Positions 32,259 through 42,300 of a DNA stretch of 43,647 nt are shown piece after piece; the first letter of the stretch is position 1; the number at the start of each line of letters is the position of its first letter. This DNA is from Bryobacterales bacterium (GTDB lineage Bacteria; Acidobacteriota; Terriglobia; Bryobacterales; Bryobacteraceae), in contig PMTR01000020.1 of assembly GCA_003167255.1 (NCBI GenBank), positions 1-43,647 on the forward strand, written 5' to 3'. The notes under the pieces were generated by a model, which worked only from the letters and a program-made list of their open reading frames with translations, did no database searches and was not told the DNA's origin. The position numbers and the translations under genes are program-made.

Positions 32259-34949
32259 ATGTTCGATAGCGCGTCCATCAAAAGGCGGGACTTTCTTCTC
32301 AAAACCGCGCTGGCGGGCGGCGCTCTAGCCTCCGCGCCGCGGAGCCGCGCTGCCGGCGAGACCGTCTCGCTGGTGGCCGATTCATCGGACCCCATCATTG
32401 CTTCTGAACCCGTCGTGTGGGCCATGGCGGAATTGCAGCGCGCACTCGAAGAGACCGGGCGCGCAGTCCGCCGCCGCCGCGCGGTGCGAGAAGCCGCCCC
32501 GGGCGAACGCTGCATCGTGGCTTCGAGCAATGGTGGGGCGGACGCCCTCGTCCGCGCGCGACCCCCCGGTCGCGCTCCTGCCCTCATCCCCAACTCTTAC
32601 CCGGCAGAGGCGCTGTCGCTCTCTTCCACCACCACCGCCGGCCGCCCGGTCGTGTTAGCCGCCGGCAGCGACGCCCGCGGCCTCACCTACGCGCTGCTCG
32701 ATCTGGCCGACCGCGCCCGCCACGGCATGCCGCTCGAAATTCCCAAGCCCGTCGCCGAACAACCGGCCAACCCGGTGCGCAGCGTGATGCGCCAGTTCAC
32801 CAGCGAACCTCTCGATAAGCCGTGGTTCCACGATCGCGACGGCTGGCAGCAGTACCTCACCATGCTGGCCGCGAACCGTTTTAACCGGCTGCACCTAGGC
32901 TTCGGGTTGGGCTACGACTTCCTGCAGCAGGTGGCCGATTCGTATTTCCTCTTCCTCTACCCTTTTCTTGTGAAGGTGCCGGGCTACGAAGTGCGCGCGT
33001 CCAACCTGCCGGATGCCGAACGCGATCGCAACCTCGACACGCTCCGCTTCATCAGCGAACAGACCGCGCGGCGCGGCCTGGATTTCCAATTGGGCGTGTG
33101 GATGCACGGCTACCAGTTGACCAACAGTCCGCGCGCGCGCTACGTCATCGAGGGCCTCACCAACGAAACGCACGGGGCTTATTGCCGCGATGCGCTGACG
33201 GCGGTGCTGCGCGCCTGCCCGAAGATCGGCGCGGTCGCCCTGCGCATCCACGGCGAGAGCGGCGTGGCCGAAGGCAGCTACGATTTCTGGCGCACCGTCT
33301 TCGATGGCGTGAAGCGGTGCGGACGAAAAGTGGAAATCGATCTGCACGCCAAAGGCATCGACGCCACCATGATCGATTCGGCGGTGGCCACCGGCCTGCC
33401 CGTGAATGTTTCCCCGAAGTATTGGGCCGAGCAGCTCGGGCTGCCTTATCACCAAGCCGAAATCCGCGAGCAGGAGCGGCCGGCGGAAGGTCACGTGGGA
33501 AGCCAGTTGATGGCGCTGAGCGAAGGCTCGCGCAGTTTCACGCGCTACGGCTACGCCGACCTTCTGCGAGAGGATCGCGCGTACACCGTGCGCCATCGCG
33601 TCTTCGCCGGCACACAACGCCTGTTGTTGTGGGGAGAGCCGCAGTGGGCCGCGGCCTATTCCCGCTCCTTCAATTTCTGCGGCTCGACCGGCGCGGATCT
33701 GATGGAACCACTCACATGTCGCGGCCGCCGCGGCAGCGCGACGGCAAGCACGCGCTGCGGCTACCTGGACTCATCGCTCGAGCCGCCCCGCGATTGGCAG
33801 AAGTACGAGCAGTGGTATCGCGTGTGGGGGCGGGCCCTGTATAACCCGGAAACCGGGGCGGAGGTTTTTGGGCGACCGCTACGTAAGCAATTTGGCAAGG
33901 ACGCCGAAATCGTTGAGGCGGCACTGGCCAAGGCCAGCCGCGTGCTGCCGCTCGTGACCACCGCGCATCTGCCTTCTGCGGCGTGCGACACGTACTGGCC
34001 GGAAATCTACTGGAACATGCCGATGGTGGACGCGCGGCTGCGCAATCCCTACGGCGACACTCCCTCGCCAAAGACGTTTCAAAATGTCAGTCCGCTCGAT
34101 CCTCAGCTCTTTTCGCGGATCACGGATTTCGCCGATGAGTTGCTGAAAGGCGAGCGCAGCGGGAAGTACTCGCCGCTCGAAGTGGCAGACTGGCTGGACA
34201 ATTTCGCGGGGGCGTACGTATCGCTTTCCCGCGCGGACTTTGGGAGCTCGCCGGAGTTCCGCCGCATCGCGGCGGATGTGGATTTGCTGGCTTCCCTTGG
34301 GTATTTCTTTAGGTCGAAGCTTCGGGCTGGCGTGCTTTACGCGATTTACGAGCGCACCGGCGACCGCGCTGCGCTGGTGGAGGCGCTCGAACAATACAAA
34401 TATGCGCGCAGCAACTGGGCCGGCGTGGCGAACCGCTCGAAGCTGGAATACGCCCCCGATTTGTCCGCCGGCGATCGCTACTCGGTGCGCGGCCAGTGGG
34501 CCGACCGCCTGCCGGTGATCGATGAAGACATCGCCGCCATGGAGCAGAAAGTCGGCGCGGCGCGGCTGGTCGACGAGCCGCGCGTGCGCACGGCCATCGC
34601 GGAGGTGTTGGCCCGGCCAGTGCGAGACTCCGGGCAGTGCACGCATCAACCGCCTGCAAGCTTCCGCGCGAAGGAAGCCCTGGCTCTGGAGATCGCCGTG
34701 CCCGTTCGCAAGGTCGAATCCGTGCGGACGCATTACCGGCACGTGAACCAGGCCGAGCGCTTCCAATCCATCGAAATGGAGAAGCGCGGCGACGCGTGGG
34801 CCGCAACCATCCCGGCCGCGTATACGGATTCCCCATACGCGCTCCAGTATTACTTCGAAGTCCGCGAATCCCGCGCGAAAGCCTGGCTGCATCCCGGCCT
34901 GGGCCCGCAGTTGACCAATCAACCGTATTTCGTGGTGCGGCGTGGATGA
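32259..34949 (+). CDS. Tat-exported glycoside hydrolase-like protein (alpha-glucuronidase-like)
   Basis: 896 residues. The N-terminus IKRRDFLLKTALAGGALA fits a twin-arginine signal. Residues about 35-145 resemble the small alpha/beta domain before GH20/GH67 catalytic barrels (VVWAMAELQRALEETG, VVLAAGSDARGLTYALLDLA). A TIM-barrel-like region follows (NRFNRLHLGFGLGYDFLQQV, LDFQLGVWMHGYQL, ALRIHGESGVAEGSYDFW), then a helical part and a beta-rich C-terminus. I cannot name the family. Its place before a hexuronate-type transporter and sugar-acid enzymes suggests release of uronic or aldonic acids outside the cytoplasm. It contains an in-frame copy of a dispersed repeat at 32533-32580. The stop overlaps the MFS gene. 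Confidence 0.72.
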   Translation: MFDSASIKRRDFLLKTALAGGALASAPRSRAAGETVSLVADSSDPIIASEPVVWAMAELQRALEETGRAVRRRRAVREAAPGERCIVASSNGGADALVRARPPGRAPALIPNSYPAEALSLSSTTTAGRPVVLAAGSDARGLTYALLDLADRARHGMPLEIPKPVAEQPANPVRSVMRQFTSEPLDKPWFHDRDGWQQYLTMLAANRFNRLHLGFGLGYDFLQQVADSYFLFLYPFLVKVPGYEVRASNLPDAERDRNLDTLRFISEQTARRGLDFQLGVWMHGYQLTNSPRARYVIEGLTNETHGAYCRDALTAVLRACPKIGAVALRIHGESGVAEGSYDFWRTVFDGVKRCGRKVEIDLHAKGIDATMIDSAVATGLPVNVSPKYWAEQLGLPYHQAEIREQERPAEGHVGSQLMALSEGSRSFTRYGYADLLREDRAYTVRHRVFAGTQRLLLWGEPQWAAAYSRSFNFCGSTGADLMEPLTCRGRRGSATASTRCGYLDSSLEPPRDWQKYEQWYRVWGRALYNPETGAEVFGRPLRKQFGKDAEIVEAALAKASRVLPLVTTAHLPSAACDTYWPEIYWNMPMVDARLRNPYGDTPSPKTFQNVSPLDPQLFSRITDFADELLKGERSGKYSPLEVADWLDNFAGAYVSLSRADFGSSPEFRRIAADVDLLASLGYFFRSKLRAGVLYAIYERTGDRAALVEALEQYKYARSNWAGVANRSKLEYAPDLSAGDRYSVRGQWADRLPVIDEDIAAMEQKVGAARLVDEPRVRTAIAEVLARPVRDSGQCTHQPPASFRAKEALALEIAVPVRKVESVRTHYRHVNQAERFQSIEMEKRGDAWAATIPAAYTDSPYALQYYFEVRESRAKAWLHPGLGPQLTNQPYFVVRRG
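32533..32580. repeat. Dispersed repeat inside a coding sequence
   Basis: GTGGGGCGGACGCCCTCGTC and the following GCGCGACC...GGTCGCGCTCCT match pieces of the intergenic elements at 8717-8850 and 39309-39332. In this gene it reads in frame as GGADALVRARPPGRAPA, a low-complexity loop in the N-terminal domain. Confidence 0.75.
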
Positions 34950-36156
34950 GCGCCGCTGGCGCATCGCGCTGCTCATCGCAGCCGCCATCGCCATCAGCTA
35001 TTTTGACCGGCAGACCCTGCCCGTGGCGATCAAGGCCATCCAGCACGAAATCCCCGTCACCAATTTTCAGTTCGGACAATTGAACCTCGCGTTCCTGCTG
35101 GCTTATGGCGCCATGTATGCGGCTGGCGGCAAGCTCATCGACGTGCTTGGCACCCGCAAGGGATTTTTTCTCATCATGGTCTGGTGGTCGCTGGCCTGCG
35201 CCAGCCACGGCCTCGCGGCGGGTTTCGGAATGCTCGCCGCCAGCCGCCTGCTGCTCGGCATGGGAGAAGGCGGTGGATTTCCGGCCGCCACCAAAGCCGT
35301 CGCCGAATTCTTCCCGACCGCGGAGCGCGCAACCGCCATGGGCCTCATCAATGCCGGCACCGCCGTGGGCGCAGTCATCGCACCGCCCGGCATCGCCCTG
35401 GTGATCGGCATGCTCGGTTGGCGCTGGGTCTTTTTCATTTCTGGTGCGATCGGCCTGGCTTGGTCTTATTGGTGGCGCCGCTCGATGCCTTCCGAATCCC
35501 CCATCAACGCTCCCTCACGGTCGCGGCTCGGATCGGAGATTTCCTTCACCTGGCTCCAACTCCTGCGCCATCGCCAAGTCTGCGGCCTCGTCGCCGCCAA
35601 ATTCCTCAGCGATGCCGCCTGGTTCGTCTACATGGCGTGGCTGGCAAAATATTTATATGACGTGCGCGGCTTCGATACCGCCCACGTCGGCTACTTCGCG
35701 TGGATCCCCTTTGCCGCCTCGGGCGTCGGCAGCCTCACCGGCGGTTGGTTTTCCTCCCGCCTGATTCGTACCGGCCACTCCCTCGATTTCTCCCGCAAAT
35801 TCGCCCTGGGAGCGAGCGCCGCCCTCATGCCGTGGATCTTCTTCGTCACCCACGCGCCCGTCCAATGGGCCATCGTGCTCTTTGCTATCGCGTTTTTCGG
35901 GCAGCAATCCTGGTCCACCCTGGTGATGATCGTGCCCGCCGACATTTTCCCCCGCGCCGCCGTCGGCTCGGTCGCTGGACTGGTCGGCATGGGCGGCGCG
36001 TTCGGCGGCGCAGCGTTCAACCTCTTGGTGGGATACATGCTCGATCATAAAATGGGATACGGTGCGGTCTTCGGAATGTTGAGCACATTCCACGTGATCG
36101 CGTTCGCGATAATTCTACTGGTAGTCGGCCGAATCCGGCCTCTGGAGACAACATGA
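34942..36156 (+). CDS. MFS transporter, hexuronate/ACS family
   Basis: 404 residues, twelve membrane helices in two halves. The first helix with YFDRQTLPVAIKAIQHE and the motif GGKLIDVLGTRKGF (loop 2-3) are typical of anion:cation symporters such as ExuT. GMGEGGGFPAATKAVAEFFP in helix 4 is the family signature and suits uptake of uronic or aldonic acids with protons. It starts with GTG (34942), overlaps the glycosidase-like gene by 8 bp, and its stop overlaps the dehydratase start (ATGA). The central cytoplasmic loop contains a repeat-derived segment (NAPSRSRLGSE). Confidence 0.92.
   Translation: MDERRWRIALLIAAAIAISYFDRQTLPVAIKAIQHEIPVTNFQFGQLNLAFLLAYGAMYAAGGKLIDVLGTRKGFFLIMVWWSLACASHGLAAGFGMLAASRLLLGMGEGGGFPAATKAVAEFFPTAERATAMGLINAGTAVGAVIAPPGIALVIGMLGWRWVFFISGAIGLAWSYWWRRSMPSESPINAPSRSRLGSEISFTWLQLLRHRQVCGLVAAKFLSDAAWFVYMAWLAKYLYDVRGFDTAHVGYFAWIPFAASGVGSLTGGWFSSRLIRTGHSLDFSRKFALGASAALMPWIFFVTHAPVQWAIVLFAIAFFGQQSWSTLVMIVPADIFPRAAVGSVAGLVGMGGAFGGAAFNLLVGYMLDHKMGYGAVFGMLSTFHVIAFAIILLVVGRIRPLETT
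35509..35532. repeat. Arm of the dispersed palindrome inside the MFS gene
   Basis: CGCTCCCTCACGGTCGCGGC and the next four bases match the arm at 5134-5157 almost exactly. It encodes part of the loop between helices 6 and 7, where an insertion is tolerated. Confidence 0.8.
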
Positions 36157-37325
36157 AGATTACCGAAGTGCGCACGAGGGTGGTGGAGTGGCGCGGCAAG
36201 ACAGTTCCGCCGCAGCCCCATTTCTGCACTAACCCGATGGACCTGCTGGATCTGCCCGCCGACTCGATGGGCGCCTTCCGCTTTCACGGCTGGCTGATCG
36301 TCGAGGTCTTCACCGACGCCGGCCTCGTCGGCATCGGCAACGCCGCGCTCTCGCCGCGCATCACCAAGCAGGTCATCGACCTCTACTTGAAGCCCGTCAT
36401 CATGGGCAAAGACCCCTTCGATTCCGAATTCCTCTGGCAGCACATGTACCGCCAGACCATGGCGTTCGGCCGCAAAGGCATCGGCATGGCGGCCATCAGC
36501 GCGGTCGATATCGCCCTCTGGGACCTCATGGGCAAGGCCACCAAACAGCCCGTCTTCAAGCTGCTCGGCGGCCGCACCAAGCAGAAGATCCCCGTGTACG
36601 CCAGCCGCCTTTACAGCCAGCCGCTCGACGACCTGCGCGCCGAAGCCGAAATGTACAAGCGCCAGGGCTATAAAGCGATGAAGCTCCGCTTCGGCTGGGG
36701 CCCTGTCGATGGCGCGGCCGGCATGGTGAAAAATGTGCAACTGGTGCGCACCGTGCGCGAAGCCATCGGCTCTGGCGTCGACCTCATGGCCGACGCGTAC
36801 ATGGGCTGGAACCTCGACTACGCGCGCCGCATGCTGCCGCTGCTCGAACCCTTCGACCTTCGCTGGCTCGAAGAACCGGTGATCCCCGACGACATCGGCG
36901 GCTATGTCGCACTCAAGGCCTTCGGCCGCATTCCCATCGCCGGCGGCGAGCACGAGTTCACCAGCTACGGCTTCCGCGATTTGCTGGAAGCCAAAGCGGT
37001 GGACTACATCCAGTTCGACACCAACCGTGTAGGCGGCATCACGCAAGCCCGCAAGGTGCAGGCGCTGGCCGAAGCCTTCTCCGTGCCGGTCGTCCCCCAC
37101 GCCGGCCAGATGCACAATTTCCACATCGTGATGGCCAGCTTGAATTCCCCGATGGCGGAATTCTTCCCCGTGGTCGACGTCGAAATCGGCAACGAACTTT
37201 TCTGGTACATTTTCGATGGCGAGCCAAAGCCCATCGATGGCATGATCGATTTGCGCGACGACGTGCCCGGCCTCGGCATCACAATCAAGGAGGACGCCCT
37301 GGCGCAGTTTGCGGTGATCGAGTAG
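36153..37325 (+). CDS. Enolase-superfamily sugar-acid dehydratase (rhamnonate/galactonate dehydratase-like)
   Basis: 390 residues of the mandelate racemase/muconate-lactonising type. AISAVDIALWDLMGKATKQP (about 112-131) is the superfamily signature. The metal ligands are expected in LMADAYMGW (Asp), RWLEEPV (Glu) and AGGEHEF (Glu), and the catalytic His in VVPHAGQ. FGWGPVDGAAGM, the GEH tripeptide and the C-terminal IDGMIDLRDDVPGLGI look most like L-rhamnonate dehydratase. The product would be a 2-keto-3-deoxy sugar acid, to be used by the next two enzymes. It overlaps the transporter stop by ATGA. The exact sugar acid cannot be fixed from sequence. Confidence 0.9.
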   Translation: MKITEVRTRVVEWRGKTVPPQPHFCTNPMDLLDLPADSMGAFRFHGWLIVEVFTDAGLVGIGNAALSPRITKQVIDLYLKPVIMGKDPFDSEFLWQHMYRQTMAFGRKGIGMAAISAVDIALWDLMGKATKQPVFKLLGGRTKQKIPVYASRLYSQPLDDLRAEAEMYKRQGYKAMKLRFGWGPVDGAAGMVKNVQLVRTVREAIGSGVDLMADAYMGWNLDYARRMLPLLEPFDLRWLEEPVIPDDIGGYVALKAFGRIPIAGGEHEFTSYGFRDLLEAKAVDYIQFDTNRVGGITQARKVQALAEAFSVPVVPHAGQMHNFHIVMASLNSPMAEFFPVVDVEIGNELFWYIFDGEPKPIDGMIDLRDDVPGLGITIKEDALAQFAVIE

Positions 37326-37328
37326 GGT

Positions 37329-37350
37329 GGGGCATGCTTTAGCTTGCCCT
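37329..37350. repeat. Short hairpin between operon genes
   Basis: GGGCATGC-TTTA-GCTTGCCC (one mismatch) lies directly after the dehydratase stop and resembles the GGCAGGCG...CGCCTGCC hairpins at 7391. It is the only notable break in an otherwise overlapping gene series. Confidence 0.55.
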
Positions 37351-37372
37351 GGCCGTGTACCCGAGTAGCTTT

Positions 37373-38359
37373 ATGCGATTGATCCAACTGATTGGCCCCG
37401 ATGGCCGCCGCGTAGGCCTGGTAGAAGACGCGCACATCAATCTGTTGCAGCGCTTCACGTCGGTTTGGAGCCTGGCGCAAGCAGCCCTCCAAGACGGCGT
37501 CTCCCTCCAGAAGAAGGTCGACCCCACCAACGAGCTTCTTCCTTACGATGCCATCTACTCCGGCTGCGGCGTCTGGCGCATCCTCCCTGCCATCGATCAT
37601 CCCGATGAGCCTGCCCGCTGTCTGGTGAGCGGCACCGGCCTCAGCCACATCCGCAGCGCCGCCAACCGCCAGGCCATGCACGCCGCCGGCGAGCAGATCA
37701 CCGACAGCATGCGCATGTATGAGTGGGGCGTCGAAGGCGGACGGCCCAAACCCGGAGCCATCGGCGTCGCGCCCGAATGGTTCTTCAAAGGCACCGGCGG
37801 CGTGCTGCGCGGTCACAATCAGCCGCTCGATGTTCCGCCCTACGCCGAAGACGGCGGCGAAGAACCGGAAGTCGCCGGCCTATATATCATCGACGCTTCC
37901 GGCCAACCCCGCCGCATCGGCATGGCCACCGGAAACGAATTCTCCGATCACGTCGTCGAAAAGAAAAATTACCTCTACCTGGCTGCATCCAAGTTGCGTA
38001 CCTGTGCCATCGGCCCTGAACTAGTCATCGACCCCGAGTTCGGCCTGGTCACCGGCGAAGTCTCGATTGAGCGCGCCGGCGCGGTGCTGTGGCGCAAAGC
38101 CATTCGCACCGGCGAAGCGGTGATGTGCCACAGCCTCGCCAACCTGGAGCACCATCATTTCAAGTTCGACGCGCACCGCCGCCCCGGAGATGTGCACGTG
38201 CATTTCTTCGGCGCCGACGCCTTCAGCTTCGGAGAAGGCCTGCGCCTGGAAAATGGCGACGTGATGCAAGTCCGCTGGGACGGATTCGGCAGGCCCTTGC
38301 GCAATCCGCTGCGCATCGCCACGGAAAAAGAAAAGTTGATCGCAGTGAAAGGAATCTGA
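37373..38359 (+). CDS. AraD1-family (fumarylacetoacetate hydrolase-fold) protein
   Basis: 328 residues. MRLIQLIGPDGRRVGLVED is typical of the AraD1/GguC group, and the C-terminal half has the FAH fold: EWGVEGGRPKPGAIGVAPEW, GNEFSDHVVEKKNYLYLAAS and HVHFFGADAFSFGEG. Members act on 2-keto-3-deoxy acids, for example as dehydratases giving alpha-ketoglutarate semialdehyde, and use divalent metal. This fits the step after the dehydratase. I chose the ATG at 37373 because similarity begins there; a GTG at 37355 adds six residues. The stop is 2 nt before the dehydrogenase gene. Confidence 0.85.
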   Translation: MRLIQLIGPDGRRVGLVEDAHINLLQRFTSVWSLAQAALQDGVSLQKKVDPTNELLPYDAIYSGCGVWRILPAIDHPDEPARCLVSGTGLSHIRSAANRQAMHAAGEQITDSMRMYEWGVEGGRPKPGAIGVAPEWFFKGTGGVLRGHNQPLDVPPYAEDGGEEPEVAGLYIIDASGQPRRIGMATGNEFSDHVVEKKNYLYLAASKLRTCAIGPELVIDPEFGLVTGEVSIERAGAVLWRKAIRTGEAVMCHSLANLEHHHFKFDAHRRPGDVHVHFFGADAFSFGEGLRLENGDVMQVRWDGFGRPLRNPLRIATEKEKLIAVKGI

Positions 38360-38361
38360 CC

Positions 38362-39228
38362 ATGAAATCGATAGCAGTGCTGGGATTGGGAAACATGGGC
38401 GCCGGCATGGCGCGCCGTCTGTTGAAAGCCGGTTATGAAGTGACGGTGTACAACCGCACGCGCGAACGCGCCGAGCCGCTCGCCGCCGATGGCGCAACGG
38501 TAGCAGCCTCACCCAAGCAGGCCGCCGGCCACGCCGACATGGTGATCGCCATGCTTGCCGATGACAACGCCTCCCGCGCAGCCTGGACCGGCGATGCCGG
38601 CGCGTTGGCCGGCGTGCGTCCCGGCACCGTCCTCATGGATTCCAGTACCCTCTCTGTCGACTGGGTGCGCGAACTAGCCGCGGCCTCCGCCGCCCTCGGA
38701 TGCCCCTTCATCGAAGCCCCCGTCACCGGCAGCAAGCCGCAAGCCGAAGCCGGAGAGCTGTTGTTCCTGGCCGGCGGTGAGCCGCAAACTCTCGACGCCG
38801 TGCGCCCGGTCCTCGCCACCATGAGCCGCGCCATCGTGCATCTCGGACCGGTCGGATCCGGCGCCACCATGAAGCTAGTGAACAATTTCCTCTGCGGCGT
38901 GCAAGCTGCCTCGCTCGCCGAAGCCCTCGCCGTAATCGAAAACTCCGGCCTGAATCGTGACGCCGCCTTCGACATCCTCGCCAACGGCGCTCCCGGCAGC
39001 CCCCTCGTAAAAGGCGTTGGCAAGCGCATGACAGCCCGCGATTATCGCGTACACTTCGCTCTGCACCTGATGCTAAAAGACATGACCTACGCCATCGCCG
39101 AAGGCGCCCGAAACGGCGTCGCCCTGAAAATGGGCGAGGCCGCCCGCGACAAATTCCACGCAGCCACCGCCGCCGGCCTTGGCGACAAAGATTTCGCCGC
39201 CATCGCCGAACTGAACCGTCAGCAATAG
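38362..39228 (+). CDS. NAD(P)-dependent beta-hydroxyacid dehydrogenase (3-hydroxyisobutyrate dehydrogenase family)
   Basis: 288 residues. The N-terminal Rossmann motif GLGNMGAGMARRLL (8-21) is followed by the family substrate motif EAPVTGSKPQAEAG (about 127-140) and the catalytic-Lys segment GSGATMKLVNNFLCG (about 168-182). Members oxidise 3-hydroxyisobutyrate, tartronate semialdehyde or related acids (GarR type). In this operon it should reduce or oxidise an intermediate of sugar-acid breakdown. GAAAGGAA lies shortly before the ATG at 38362. It is the last gene of the series and convergent with the second TonB receptor. Confidence 0.93.
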   Translation: MKSIAVLGLGNMGAGMARRLLKAGYEVTVYNRTRERAEPLAADGATVAASPKQAAGHADMVIAMLADDNASRAAWTGDAGALAGVRPGTVLMDSSTLSVDWVRELAAASAALGCPFIEAPVTGSKPQAEAGELLFLAGGEPQTLDAVRPVLATMSRAIVHLGPVGSGATMKLVNNFLCGVQAASLAEALAVIENSGLNRDAAFDILANGAPGSPLVKGVGKRMTARDYRVHFALHLMLKDMTYAIAEGARNGVALKMGEAARDKFHAATAAGLGDKDFAAIAELNRQQ

Positions 39229-39236
39229 CCGCCTTT

Positions 39237-39332
39237 GTGGCGCACGCACTCGTGCGTGCCGCGTCGACACTCGTGTCGACGCTCCCTGGGACGGCCGCCT
39301 GGCCTGTCGCGCGACCCCCTCGTCGCGCTCCT
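39237..39332. repeat. Dispersed repeats in a convergent intergenic region
   Basis: The 32 bases at 39237-39268 are identical to 7315-7346. A GTCGACAC/GTGTCGAC hairpin follows (about 39263-39280), then GCGCGACC...CGTCGCGCTCCT, which also occurs inside the gene at 32259. It separates two convergent genes and may end both transcripts. Confidence 0.8.
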
Positions 39333-39337
39333 TCGCT

Positions 39338-42300
39338 TCAGAACTCCACCCTCGCCTGGAATGCAATCATCCGAGGCGAGTTGTCCCCGCCCAATCCCAC
39401 GCCTAACAGTCCCGTCGGCGGCGAAGTTGGGTAGCTGAGCGCTCCGAATCCGGTCTGCGTGGAAGGCTTTCCCGGAATTCCCGCGTACCCCAAAACCGGA
39501 AGGCCGAAATTCGGATGATTGAAGATGTTGAAGAACTGACCGTCGATGCGCAGCTTGACATGTTCTGTCAACTGGAACCACTTGGTCAGATACAGGTCAC
39601 TCCAGAAGAAATCGGGACCGCGCAGTGCGTTCCGTCCGAGATTGCCGAACTGGCAATTCTTCGCACTGTCGCCACCGTTGCAGGCGCCGGTGCTCGGATC
39701 GACGGCCGAAACAAGCGCGTCAGGGTTGAGCCACTGGATGGTTCCAGGTTGAGTCACGCCAGGGATTGGATTGTGTTCGTACAGTGGTACGCCCGGAATC
39801 ACGCTGGCGTACTGCGGGCCGCTGCCCTGAACGATGCCATTTCCATTGGCGGAATAGGGTGCGCTCAAGATCGAGAATGGCAAACCGCTATGCCAAAACA
39901 CGGTGCCTGAGACCTGCCATCCGTTCAGCGCCCCGGCCAGCACGTGATTCCGGAACTTGACCGGCAACTGATAAACGTACTGGGCTGTGAAGTTGTGCCG
40001 CACGTCGTAATCGCAGGGACCATATTGGCGGCCAAGCTCGCCCGGCAGCGGCGAAAGAATGGCTCCAGCGGCGAACGGCAGGAATCCGCCGTTCGACACA
40101 GTGTCCATGCAGTGGCTCCAGGTGTAATTCATCTGTACCTGGATGCCATGGCCCAGCCGCTTGTCGGCCGTTAACTGGAGACCGTTGTAGTGGCTGTTCG
40201 CACCAGTGCTCAACTGCGTTACGGATGCGAAGCGCCCGTCTTTCGGCTGCCCGTATGGGAACGGCCTGAAGCAGCCCTCGCAGACAGTCTGATAACCGTT
40301 CACTTGCGTCTCATAGGGCTGGTTGACCGCGCGCGTGCCTACATATTGGGCTCGCAGGTTGAAGGCGTTGTTGATTTGGTGTTCGATTGCAAAGCTCCAC
40401 TGCATGAAATAAGGCGCATGGAGCTTGCCATCCGGAACCGCGGTGATCGAAGTCGGCGGAAGGCAGGAGCTCGGATTCGCCAGACGCGAGGCGCACGAAA
40501 GCTGCCCTTGCGCAAAGCCCGTGCTGAATAGCTGATTCGCCGCGGCGGTTGCATCGATAGCGCTGTTCGGAACTGCGGGCCCGATCGCCACTCCTCCCAC
40601 CGTGCCGAGCAGCCCACCCTGAAAGGTCTTCGAGTAAGGAGGATTGGTTCCCACCAGGTCGACCACGCTGCCCGGCAGGATGTCGCTGAACAAACCGAAC
40701 CCCGTGCGCACAACCGTCTGCGGCGCCATCTGCCAGGCGATGGCGGTTCGCGGCTGGAGGATCGCGGTAGGCGTAGCGGCAAAAATCGTCGCCTGCTGTG
40801 TCCGAATCACCTGGCTCAACGGTTGATTCACGTCGTGGGCAATGGAATCGAACGACCCGGCAAGGCGCGCCACGGCATTGTGTGGATTCGCAGGATTTGA
40901 GTTATACGTATCGCGGACGCCGAATGTCCAGGTCAGCGTTCGCGTCAACTTCCACGTGTCCTGCGCATAAAAGTCCAGATTCAGGAAATTGTATGGCTGC
41001 GAATTGGCCAGCGGAAAGGTTGTCGAAGCCGTAGACGCAATGCCATAGATGAACTGGGGCAGGGTCGCGTAGGTCACCAGTGGAACCGCGCCTTCGCCGA
41101 AATCATAATCATTGAGGCGGAAGATCCGGCTGTTCGTTCCAAACCGGAGCTCCTGCGACCCCACCGTCCAGGCGAGATTGTCGTTGATGAAGAAGCGCGC
41201 GGCGCGCCGTCCCTGAACCCACGTGTTGTCCAGCCCTCCCAGCGTGGTGAATGGCGCGTTGGCGCCGCTGCCCTGGAGAACAATCGGAAATGCCTTCAGG
41301 GTCTTCTGGAGGTCGGCTGGCCCGAACAGACTCTCGTACCACGAAAATGCGGGGTTAAAGTAGTTCACCAGTCGCCCGGAGAACTCATGTGTGTAACCCG
41401 CCGCGAACGAGTAGAGCGGCTGCGAAGAGATGGCGTTGAAGAGCGGATTGATCGCATCGGTATAAGCGGCCTGAAGGCCGGTGTCGGATTGCAACCGGAA
41501 CCACGCGATGTCCCGCGCATTGATGTTGTAATCGATGCGCGCCGTTTGCACCTGCTCGCGATCGTCGCTCGAATGCGAAATACTCTGGCGATTCGCACAA
41601 CCGTTTCCGTTGGGCGGCTTCCCGGTTGCCGCCGCTCCATCGCTAGAGTACGGACAGCCGAGAATCGGCAGCGGGCTCCCCGCGGTATTGCCGTAAAGCG
41701 AAAAGAGCTTCTTGTAGAACGGCACCAGTTCGGGCGCTGGCTGATAAGCCGATCCGGTTATGGAGTCCACGCCGCCGCGCGGCAGTTGCTGCAGGACATA
41801 GTCCTGAAATGCCGGCGTGGGCACCGTCGTCGAATTGACAATCGGCAGCGCAATCCGAACCCATTCGGAATCGAAGAAGAAAAACAGCCTGTCATGAAGG
41901 AGCGGGCCTCCCAAACTGCCGCCGAAGTGATTCACCGTAGAGCGCGGCTTGTGGTTCCCGGCGGTGGCGTTTGTGAAGAAATCGGCGGCATTGAATTTCG
42001 AGCCGTTCCACAGCTCATACAGGTTTCCGTGAAATCCATTCGCACCGGACTTCGTGACGTAGTTGACCTGCGAAGCGCCGTACCGGCCCTGATCGACGGC
42101 GTAGGAGACGGTGTTGACCGTCACCTCCGCGATCGAATTCAATCCCAGCACCAGATTGGTTGAAAGGCCGCTGTTCAGATTGGTCAGCGGATCATTGGTT
42201 TCCAGGCCATCGACGATATACCCGTTTGAGAGCGATGGCAGGCCATTGAATTGAACGTTGCCATAGCCGTTGGTGCCCCCGACGAAGTCGTTGCCGCTGC

